Shown: one piece after another, positions 32,857-38,828 of the stretch | Layout of the letters: every line of letters begins with the position of its first letter | Numbering within the stretch: position 1 is the stretch's first letter | Source: Bdellovibrio sp. CG22_combo_CG10-13_8_21_14_all_39_27 | Lineage (GTDB): Bacteria > Bdellovibrionota > Bacteriovoracia > Bacteriovoracales > Bacteriovoracaceae | Length of the DNA stretch: 38,828 bases | Direction of reading: 5' to 3' | Assembly: GCA_002786715.1 (NCBI GenBank) | Contig: PCTW01000043.1 | Location: 217,235-256,062, forward strand | Program-made: the position numbers and the translations under genes | The notes under the pieces: model-generated | The model's input: only the letters and a program-made list of their open reading frames with translations | The model's database searches: none | What the model was told of the DNA's origin: nothing

Positions 32857-34488
32857 ATGAAAAAGCTAAGAGTAGAACTAAAAAACAAGGTAGACCTCAA
32901 TGACCGAGAGCGCCAATACTTAAAGCATGGAGCTAGACTTTACTGCGTAAAAATTTGGAGCGGTGGAGAGAATGTCGTAATTACTGACGTAACTGATGCC
33001 GGAAAGCGTGGCAAAGTCTGCCCTGAACTTTCTATTGATGGTCGCTATATCAAAAACGCCTGCCCATGTCTGGACCTTTTATATAGTCATTTGCACAAGC
33101 TCTTTGAGCTTACAACTGCCAAGAAGTTACCGGAGGAGTCTTTAAATTTTGATGAAAGACTTAATTTTTATGTTCGAGAAGTTGAATCAAAGCGCCTTTT
33201 GCCGCTTGATCTATCCATAATTAAACCACTCAAGATGGAACCGAAAAAGTGGACCATACCCCACGTTATCCGAGCGATAGTAAACGGACAGTGTAAGGGG
33301 CTTCGCTGTAAGTATCGCCATCTTGATGATACCGGTCAAGATTTTGGAGAGGGTGAGATTTCAGACCCTATCAATTTTGCTCGTAAAATTGTTGAAGACC
33401 CTTCAGGTTGGTGGACAAATAAAAACGGGAACGGAGCAGTGACGATTTGCTGTCATTCTTTTGATTCTAACGAGTTTATCCCTATTATTGAGAAACCTAA
33501 AAAAGAAAAAAAGGAAGCTGGCCCAATTTTAAAAGCTGAAACCGCCGGGCCGAAAACAACCAAACAAAAAAGCAAAGAACTAACATTTGAAGAGGCCAGG
33601 GAAGTTTTAGAAAAGGAAGGTGTAAAGGTTGAGCAAACCATGACTACACCTAAAAAGGCCTGGAAAAGTCCGCGCAAGGTGTGGCAAGTATTCGGACGGA
33701 CAAATGGGCTTGAGGATATTCTGCACGACCTTGGTTGCTCACGGCGTAGGTATAGAGGCATGTTTTCCTTTTGGGAAGGCGACCTGACTATAGAGATTGC
33801 TAAGGCAATCAAAGAAGGGGGAAGGCTTAGCTTTACTGGACAGCAAGAGAAAAAAGAAGAGAGAGCCGAAAAACGCGCAGAGCGCTTTGAGAATTATTCG
33901 GACAGCTCCAGCAAAAGATCAGAAATGCGCTTTAATGCCGCAAGCCAAGTCTCTGACCTTATTCCTATGGGGCAACCTATATTAGTTGGCCATCACTCGG
34001 AGAAACGTCACCGACGCGATCTTGAACGAATTGATACAAATATGAGAAAAGGAATCGAGGAAAACAAAAAGGCCAATTATTATCAGGACCGAGCTGCCGG
34101 CATCAAGTACAAACTGGATAAACAAAAAATTGATCTTGGTTATCTTCATAACAAAATTGTTGAAAATGAAAGACAATTAAAGAAAGTCTTTAAATACGGA
34201 AAAAACGGTTATCCAGATTTTGAGTCAAGAGTGAAAGAGCTTGAAGAAAAGCTCTCCTACTATAAGTGCCAGCGCAATCAAATTATAGAACAACAAAAAG
34301 AGGATGGAAAAATCATTCCCTCACCCCAGACGGTCGATAAAGACGATCTCGTAAAATATAGAGGCAGTTGGTATCCCGTTGTTCGCTCCAATCAAAAAAG
34401 TATCACCATAGGTAACTGGCTGGGAATTTCTACTTTCACTTGGCGCGCTCCTTATGATGCGATCTCAGAAATAAAAAAATCTTCTTAA
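32857..34488 (+). CDS. DUF3560-containing protein
   Basis: This is a 543-residue protein. The first 200 residues, unrecognised, contain paired cysteines (CPCLD, CKGLRCKYRH, ICCHSF), maybe metal-binding. A Lys/Glu linker follows. The middle contains the DUF3560 core: RAERFENYSDSSSKRSEMRF, IPMGQPILVGHHSEKRHRRD and later helices. A coiled coil is likely at about 395-475. The C-terminal YRGSWYPVVRSN to TFTWRAPY segment looks like a small beta domain. DUF3560 proteins are common on conjugative elements, with unknown function. It is divergent from the tandem RHH gene and preceded by AT-rich operator-like repeats, so it is probably controlled by that protein. Confidence 0.75.
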   Translation: MKKLRVELKNKVDLNDRERQYLKHGARLYCVKIWSGGENVVITDVTDAGKRGKVCPELSIDGRYIKNACPCLDLLYSHLHKLFELTTAKKLPEESLNFDERLNFYVREVESKRLLPLDLSIIKPLKMEPKKWTIPHVIRAIVNGQCKGLRCKYRHLDDTGQDFGEGEISDPINFARKIVEDPSGWWTNKNGNGAVTICCHSFDSNEFIPIIEKPKKEKKEAGPILKAETAGPKTTKQKSKELTFEEAREVLEKEGVKVEQTMTTPKKAWKSPRKVWQVFGRTNGLEDILHDLGCSRRRYRGMFSFWEGDLTIEIAKAIKEGGRLSFTGQQEKKEERAEKRAERFENYSDSSSKRSEMRFNAASQVSDLIPMGQPILVGHHSEKRHRRDLERIDTNMRKGIEENKKANYYQDRAAGIKYKLDKQKIDLGYLHNKIVENERQLKKVFKYGKNGYPDFESRVKELEEKLSYYKCQRNQIIEQQKEDGKIIPSPQTVDKDDLVKYRGSWYPVVRSNQKSITIGNWLGISTFTWRAPYDAISEIKKSS

Positions 34489-34552
34489 GACAAAAGTGAC
34501 AAATTGGTTAAAGCACATAATAAGTTATGGAACATGAAAAAAAGAGGAATAA

Positions 34553-34984
34553 ATGAAAAATAAAAATTGTAAATCTGTAAAAAAACTTACAGCATTTCAA
34601 AAAGAAGCTGTGGAAGATGCTCTCTCCAATAATGAAAACTCTTCTGATGATGAACTGATTGATCTTTTCGTCAACGAGTTTGACTTAACTAAGGATCAAG
34701 CAACATTTTGGCTTGAAAAGCGAAACCATTATTTAACTTTGCAAGACTTTCCTTTAAATTCACGACTAAGAAAAGAAGCAAGGGAAAACAATCTTGTAAA
34801 AATAGATAAGAAACTCAAAAAGTTGCAAGACCTTATCTTTGAAGTTCAAACAAGACGAACCATCAACATCGAAGCCTATGACGATGAACTTCCCGAAACG
34901 TGGAAAAACCTTCTTCTGGCAATCAATAAACTCGAAAAGGAAGTTAAAGCGCTTGTCGAATTGGTAGATCAGAAAAACGAATAG
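34553..34984 (+). CDS. Hypothetical helical protein
   Basis: The 143-residue protein is highly charged and helical, with a coiled-coil-like C-terminal part (LKKLQDLIFEVQTRR, LAINKLEKEVKALVELVD). No signal or membrane segment is seen. AGAGGAATAA precedes the ATG. It lies just before a zinc-ribbon membrane gene with an intact start. I do not recognise a family. Confidence 0.55.
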   Translation: MKNKNCKSVKKLTAFQKEAVEDALSNNENSSDDELIDLFVNEFDLTKDQATFWLEKRNHYLTLQDFPLNSRLRKEARENNLVKIDKKLKKLQDLIFEVQTRRTINIEAYDDELPETWKNLLLAINKLEKEVKALVELVDQKNE

Positions 34985-34993
34985 GGGGTAGAT

Positions 34994-35249
34994 ATGAATT
35001 TCAACGAAATACACAATTGTGCCCAATGCGGGCACCGGGAAACTCCCAATAAAAAACCAAAAACTATCGAGAAGTGGCTTTGCTTTTTTGGCATTTTCCC
35101 ATTTTTTCTGGTCCCCCCCCTGGCTCATCTTTTGGACACCGTTTGCCGTTTGGTGCTTGCTTAAACACCATAAGCCAGTTTGTGCCAATTGTGGCTGGGG
35201 GCATCCCGTGCCTGTATCGCGATTAAGTAGCAAGCTGGAAATCAACTAG
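34994..35249 (+). pseudogene. Zinc-ribbon membrane protein frameshifted at a C8 tract
   Basis: An ATG with AGGGGG upstream opens a frame with a CxxC pair (CAQCGH) and a hydrophobic segment. At eight C residues (35113-35120) the reading frame leaves the expected protein and stops at 35164. In the next frame the hydrophobic segment continues as WLIFWTPFAVWCLL and a second CxxC follows (CANCGWGH), ending at 35249. One C fewer would join both halves into an 84-residue CxxC-membrane-CxxC protein, a symmetric layout that looks real. So this is a damaged gene, a phase-variable one, or a sequencing error. Confidence 0.65.
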
Positions 35250-35294
35250 CTTTACATATTCGGATAGAAACCACTCATTACATAGGAGAAGTTC

Positions 35295-35612
35295 ATGCTC
35301 AAATGGAAAGAACCATCAAACGACGATCTCAAACGACTCAAGGCCATATCAATTCTTCTGGACGATGACGAAAGGTTTATTCACTTTCTGTTTCACCCAA
35401 GGAAATCACAATTAGCATCCTCGCCCGAAACGCTCAAAAAAGAAATGAAATGCTTTAGCTCAGGTGAGCAAACCCTTCTTCTTATTGCCATGGATATTTG
35501 GGGAACCTATGGGGGAATTCACTTTGATGATCTTTATACCAATCTTGATCCCAACACCTTCAAAAGTTGCATCAATTCTCTTGCCTATATCAAGCGTCAC
35601 CTCTACCGCTAA
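35295..35612 (+). CDS. Hypothetical small protein
   Basis: The 105-residue protein has no recognised domain. It is soluble, acidic in the first third and helical at the end (NTFKSCINSLAYIKRHLYR). AGGAGAAGTTC precedes the ATG. It is downstream of the frameshifted zinc-ribbon gene and may belong to the same operon. Confidence 0.5.
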   Translation: MLKWKEPSNDDLKRLKAISILLDDDERFIHFLFHPRKSQLASSPETLKKEMKCFSSGEQTLLLIAMDIWGTYGGIHFDDLYTNLDPNTFKSCINSLAYIKRHLYR

Positions 35613-35704
35613 CTTACTCCCTTCTTAATTCAAATATTTCTAGTTTTCGGACGAGAAAATCCGAATCCCTTCTTTTATTTATCTAAAATTCCAAGGACAT
35701 TCAC

Positions 35705-36040
35705 ATGCAACACATCACTCTTACAGACGAGCAATGGACTCGTCTATCTTCAATTCTACCAAAGTACAAACCATCAAACAAAGGAGGCCGCCCAAGGCTG
35801 GAACTTAAAAAAGTTTTTGAAGGAATTCTCTACGTTAAAATAAATAAACTTCCGTGGAAAGCCGTTCCCGCCGAATACGGCTCAAAAACCGCCATCAATG
35901 ATTACTTCAGGCATTGGAAAAAAGCCGGGATCTTTAAGCAGTTCAATACCGAAAACATCATCTCTCAAAACGAATTGATCCAACTTTACATAGCTGACTT
36001 TGAAGACAACAACTCGTGCTCTGTGGGAGGTGTCCGGTGA
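35705..36040 (+). CDS. Transposase-derived DNA-binding domain protein (DUF4096-like)
   Basis: The 111-residue protein matches the N-terminal DNA-binding domain of IS5-type transposases over residues 1-80: TLTDEQWTRLSSILP, GGRPRLELKKVFEGILYV, PWKAVP, and a final FRHWKKAGIFKQF. The DDE catalytic domain is absent, and the last 30 residues are unrelated. No terminal repeats or remnant of the rest of an IS are seen. Its stop overlaps the GTG start of the methyltransferase gene (GTGA), so it is translated with that gene. It could be a domesticated regulator of the methyltransferase rather than a broken IS. AAGGAC precedes the ATG. Confidence 0.7.
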   Translation: MQHITLTDEQWTRLSSILPKYKPSNKGGRPRLELKKVFEGILYVKINKLPWKAVPAEYGSKTAINDYFRHWKKAGIFKQFNTENIISQNELIQLYIADFEDNNSCSVGGVR

Positions 36041-36939
36041 ATTTTACTGTTCTTGATCTTTTTTCGGGAATTGGAGGATTTTCACTGGGGCTTGATCGAG
36101 TGGGAATGAAGACTGTCACATTTTGCGAACAGGATCAGACTTGCCAGCAAGTTATAAAAAAACACTGGCCCCAGGTTCCTATATTTTCGGACGTAAGAAC
36201 CCTTACCAAGGAAATTCTCATGGGTCAGGGAATTTCAAAAATTGACATCATCACAGCGGGCTTTCCTTGCCAAGACGTAAGCAATGCAAACATCAAAGGC
36301 AAGGGGCTTAAAGGAGAAAAAAGTGGACTATGGATTGAAGCAAAACGACTCATTAGTGAACTTAAACCCAAATACGCCATCATTGAAAATGTCGCCAACC
36401 TTCGCTCTCGCGGACTTGCCCAAATCCTCAAAGATTTGTGGAAGATCGGGTATGACTGTGAATGGCACATACTACCAGCTTCCCTCTTTGATTCCTGCCC
36501 ACACAGAAGGGAGAGAATCTGGATTCTTGCCTACCCCTCTCACACACGATTCGACCTCGGCAAATCCAACAGGACTGCATCGAAACCGACCACCATTGTT
36601 GACCGTTATTTTCTTATGCAGCTATTTCAAAATGGGACTGAGAGATTGGATGAAGGCAAAAAAACGACTTTTCCAACAGATCGAACAGCTCAAGAAATCT
36701 TCTCCCAGAAGCTTCGCGAGATTGAGAGATCGGGACATTGGCAAAGCCATCTTGAAAGACTCAACTCTCACTGGAAGATTGAACCCTCAGTTTGTCGAGT
36801 GGTTGATGGGCTACCCAAAAAACTGGTCCAAGCTAATAATCGGCGAATAAAACAACTCGGTAACACCGTCATTCCACAAATTCCCGAACTCATCGGGAGG
36901 GCCATTTTAAGACACGAATCTTGTAAGAAGACGGCCTGA
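36037..36939 (+). CDS. DNA cytosine-5 methyltransferase (Dcm/phage type)
   Basis: The 300-residue enzyme has the C5 motifs: I VLDLFSGIGGFSLG at about 5-18, IV with the catalytic cysteine in AGFPCQDVS at about 75-83, VI IIENVANL, VIII HRRERIWILAY, and IX/X RRIKQLGNTVIPQIPE near the C-terminus. I chose GTG at 36037 because GGGAGG lies six bases upstream; a frame from 36016 gives a non-natural start. No partner restriction enzyme is adjacent, so it may be a solitary methyltransferase that masks the element's DNA from host restriction. The target specificity region between VIII and IX is short. A second frame across it also looks MTase-like. Confidence 0.88.
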   Translation: MNFTVLDLFSGIGGFSLGLDRVGMKTVTFCEQDQTCQQVIKKHWPQVPIFSDVRTLTKEILMGQGISKIDIITAGFPCQDVSNANIKGKGLKGEKSGLWIEAKRLISELKPKYAIIENVANLRSRGLAQILKDLWKIGYDCEWHILPASLFDSCPHRRERIWILAYPSHTRFDLGKSNRTASKPTTIVDRYFLMQLFQNGTERLDEGKKTTFPTDRTAQEIFSQKLREIERSGHWQSHLERLNSHWKIEPSVCRVVDGLPKKLVQANNRRIKQLGNTVIPQIPELIGRAILRHESCKKTA

Positions 36940-36988
36940 CCAAAAAAACTTCACCTTAACTCATTAAGAAATAATCGGAGAACTTTTT

Positions 36989-37540
36989 ATGAAAAATATT
37001 TTTTTCACTTCTATCACTATATCTTTGTTTTTATTTTGCCTGAACCCAAAAAGCTTTGCTGCCTCTGAATATACTCTTGGAGGGAGTTATCACCTTAACG
37101 GACAAAATACTTTTTCAGATGATGAGACGCTTGACCTTGGCCTTTCCATGACTGGCAGTATCTTATCCGACGAAACTAACAAATACGGCATCACTCTCAG
37201 TTACAATATCAACTGGGAAGAAAACGCAAACAATAAAGTGATAAGTGAAGTCGTCACCCTCATGCCGCTTGCCTTTTTTCGCCGACATTTTCTTGTCACG
37301 GGAGAAAATTCCAGATTCCCTATTTCTTTCTATCTTGGGCCTAATATCGGATACGCCAAGATTTTAACTCCAACATCAAAGGAAGCAGATTTTACTTTTA
37401 TCGCCGGTGGAAGTCTTGGCATGAATATGTTTTTGGCCAGAGACGTTTCTCTCGATCTTCTCTTCTTTAGTATGAACAAGAACTTCAAAACCCAGCAGGA
37501 AATTTTCAATCAATCTCTTGGAGTGCGCTTCTACTTTTGA
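36989..37540 (+). CDS. Small outer-membrane beta-barrel protein
   Basis: The 183-residue product has a signal peptide (about 1-24, ending in SFA) and then alternating hydrophobic/polar strands (YTLGGSYHLN, LGLSMTGSI, YGITLSYNINW, FPISFYLGPNIGY). It ends in LGVRFYF, an aromatic outer-membrane end. It is about the size of an OmpW/OmpX-type 8-strand barrel. It may alter the surface of recipients, but no function is shown. GGAGAAC precedes the ATG. Confidence 0.65.
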   Translation: MKNIFFTSITISLFLFCLNPKSFAASEYTLGGSYHLNGQNTFSDDETLDLGLSMTGSILSDETNKYGITLSYNINWEENANNKVISEVVTLMPLAFFRRHFLVTGENSRFPISFYLGPNIGYAKILTPTSKEADFTFIAGGSLGMNMFLARDVSLDLLFFSMNKNFKTQQEIFNQSLGVRFYF

Positions 37541-37611
37541 GTGTTTTCTCTTCTCTCTATTCCCCCTCATCCACTTTCAATTATTCCCACCTTTCTCAAG
37601 GAGTTCTTACT

Positions 37612-37980
37612 ATGGAACTATCAAAACCCAATCCACCTAAAAAACAAATAAAAAAAACAAACACCACTCCCATTCGAGTTTTTAAAGCTACTGCCAAGAC
37701 TCTCAAAAGCATGATCCAAAAGCTGGATAAGAAGTCATTCGGTAGAAAAGTACGAGTTGATGATCTTATCTTGAAGTCTCTCTCATTGTTGGAAGACAAA
37801 CACCTTGAAGAGATCAGAGATGCAACACTCTCAAACACCGACAAACTTGAAATCTCCTACCAAGAATACTGCAAAACCCATGGGCAAATTTCCAAGGATG
37901 AATACTTGGGCCGTCTTCTAAGTGATCAAAAAAGTGCCATCGAGGGCACGGCAAATGAGACTCGTCCAGAGTCTTTGTAA
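37612..37980 (+). CDS. Hypothetical basic protein, possible DNA-binding
   Basis: The product has 122 residues from the ATG at 37612, chosen because AAGGAG lies upstream; the longer frame from 37537 has no such site. The first 40 residues are very basic (KKQIKKTN, then RVFKATAKTLKSMIQKLDKK), followed by a helix-rich segment (KVRVDDLILKSLSLLEDKHL). This looks like a relaxosome-accessory or RHH-type protein, but I recognise no family. It lies just before the excisionase/integrase pair. Confidence 0.5.
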   Translation: MELSKPNPPKKQIKKTNTTPIRVFKATAKTLKSMIQKLDKKSFGRKVRVDDLILKSLSLLEDKHLEEIRDATLSNTDKLEISYQEYCKTHGQISKDEYLGRLLSDQKSAIEGTANETRPESL

Positions 37981-38063
37981 CCATTCAATTTTACTTCAAT
38001 TTTTCCCACCTCAAAACTCAAATTTTGGGCATTTCCAGCCTGCAAAAACCAAGGATAAATGTT

Positions 38064-38315
38064 ATGTTTGACTCTGATATTGAGTCTGGCAAACCTACAG
38101 ATGATTGTAGGTCTAACCAGACGTTGCTCTTTGACAATCGAATAATAGATGAATGGCTTTCTACCAAGGAGGCCGCTGATTACCTTTCCATTACTCCCAA
38201 TGCTCTACGCATTTGGGTTTGTCGTGGAAAAATAAAGGCATACAAACTTGGTAATAGGCTGAGATTTAGAAATAAAGACCTCAAGACCTTCATTTTAAAT
38301 GGAGGTCAAGTATGA
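38064..38315 (+). CDS. Excisionase-like (MerR/HTH_17-type) DNA-binding protein
   Basis: The product has 83 residues from the ATG at 38064, chosen because AAGGA lies nine bases upstream. The second half is WLSTKEAADYLSITPNALRI with WVCRGKIKAYKLGNRLRF after it, the helix-turn-helix plus wing of small excisionase/AlpA-type proteins. Its stop overlaps the integrase start as ATGA. It probably directs excision of the element with that integrase, although an ordinary regulator is not excluded. Confidence 0.75.
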   Translation: MFDSDIESGKPTDDCRSNQTLLFDNRIIDEWLSTKEAADYLSITPNALRIWVCRGKIKAYKLGNRLRFRNKDLKTFILNGGQV

Positions 38316-38828
38316 GTATTAATCCGTATTCTAAAGATGGAAAAAAATACTATGAAGTTCGAGTTAAGGGACGAGGTGATAACGGCAAACAAGTTTGCAG
38401 ACGCAAGGCCGGAATCACGTCAATCACAAAGGCAAGGAGTGTTGAACTCGATCTTAGAGAAGAGATTAGGCGGATTGCAGGCGAAGAAGTTCCTTTTAAT
38501 TTTTCGGACTGGCATAGTGAGTGCTTAAATCGAATGCGATTGGAACTCAAGGAATCAACGGTGATCGGTTATGATGGTGCTGTTAAGCAATGGTTGTCAG
38601 ATGAGTGGAATAAGAAACTCTTAACTGATTTTACCAAAGCTCATGTCCATGAACTTATTTATGAGACGATGGACGAAGCAACTGCAAATATGCGAAAGCA
38701 AGCTTTTAAAAAATTGCATCGCATCTTTGAGTTGGCGGTTGAAGAAGGAATTATACCAAGAAATCCTGCCGCAGGGATTAAGGTAAAAGTTCCGGCACCT
38801 GAACAGTTAGTTTTAAATGCTAATGAAG
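38312..38828 (+). CDS. int: Tyrosine integrase, N-terminal part (runs off the window)
   Basis: The frame starts at an ATG with GGAGG six bases upstream and stays open to the end of the window (172 residues). It begins with an arm-binding-like region (KDGKKYYEVRVKGRGD) and then a SAM-like core-binding domain: LKESTVIGYDGAVKQWLSDE, ANMRKQAFKKLHRIFELAVE, IIPRNPAAGIKVKVPAPEQ. The catalytic domain lies outside. This is the layout of phage/ICE tyrosine recombinases. It overlaps the excisionase gene and marks one end of the mobile element, so an attachment site is expected shortly beyond base 38828. Confidence 0.85.
   Translation, partial: MSINPYSKDGKKYYEVRVKGRGDNGKQVCRRKAGITSITKARSVELDLREEIRRIAGEEVPFNFSDWHSECLNRMRLELKESTVIGYDGAVKQWLSDEWNKKLLTDFTKAHVHELIYETMDEATANMRKQAFKKLHRIFELAVEEGIIPRNPAAGIKVKVPAPEQLVLNANE

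Noticed and set aside
35019-35249. An independent 76-residue gene
   Set aside because: Its first part is an out-of-frame reading of the zinc-ribbon gene; only its second half looks real, which fits a frameshift at the C8 tract.
35646-35665. TTCGGA/TCCGAA hairpin before the transposase-like gene as a terminator
   Set aside because: The 6-base stem is short and no convincing T-run follows.
36284-36850. A separate gene in the +1 frame of the methyltransferase
   Set aside because: No ribosome site and full overlap with a motif-complete gene; kept only as a finding on dual-frame similarity.
1-38828. CRISPR arrays, tRNA genes, rRNA genes and complete IS elements
   Set aside because: No regular repeat-spacer series, tRNA-like cloverleaf, rRNA sequence or IS with terminal repeats was seen by eye.

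Overview
The window looks like a large part of an integrative conjugative element (ICE), or a conjugative plasmid-like island, from an AT-leaning Gram-negative bacterium. Outer-membrane beta-barrels, lipoproteins, LysM-type envelope proteins and F-type (MPF_F) conjugation proteins fit a Gram-negative. The style of the envelope and signalling proteins suggests a Bdellovibrionota/deltaproteobacterial relative (for example Bacteriovorax or Peredibacter). That taxonomic guess is inference; no rRNA or other marker is present.

Layout. (1) 1-1535: two divergent envelope genes, a LysM lipoprotein cut by the window edge and a LysM/beta-barrel protein. (2) 1532-4471: a receiver-methyltransferase fusion, two unknown genes and a divergent HTH-type regulator, with a nested inverted repeat in the control region. 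(3) 4464-10539: a compact five-gene leftward operon encoding a sigma54 response regulator, a small secreted protein, a membrane-anchored peptide-binding (OppA/SBP family 5) protein, a YcaO-family enzyme and a hybrid histidine kinase. A near-perfect sigma54 promoter lies at 10582-10597. (4) 10600-13326: a ParB-like protein, repeated TCGTCAC elements, a second sigma54-type promoter (about 11567-11580), and two proteins with sigma70-region-4-like ends. (5) 13383-28430: the transfer operon, in the order TraU, a GspE/PilB-type ATPase, thioredoxin-like TraF/TrbB, a pilin candidate, TraL, TraE, TraK, TraB, TraV, TraC, then a reverse-strand cargo pair (BrnT-like and Mrr-like), then TraH-like and TraG-like. 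(6) 28583-34984: DNA processing, with an FtsK-type coupling ATPase, a replication-relaxation/MobC-like protein, a lipoprotein, a tandem ribbon-helix-helix protein with AT-rich operator-like repeats, and a DUF3560 protein. (7) 34994-38828: accessory genes including a frameshifted zinc-ribbon membrane protein, a transposase-derived DNA-binding protein coupled to a C5-cytosine methyltransferase, a beta-barrel protein, an Xis-like protein and the start of a tyrosine integrase.

How the parts may work together (inference). The kinase, receptor and sigma54 activator would sense a periplasmic, possibly peptide-like ligand. The activator would bind the TCGTCAC sites and switch on its own operon. It would also switch on the sigma-like regulator that precedes the transfer genes. 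A YcaO enzyme inside this sensory operon, beside a small secreted protein ending in GGTICF, raises the possibility of a modified-peptide signal controlling conjugation. I know of no described system with this composition; it is the best candidate here for an undescribed system. The integrase at the right edge implies that one end of the element lies just beyond base 38828. I cannot see the left end.
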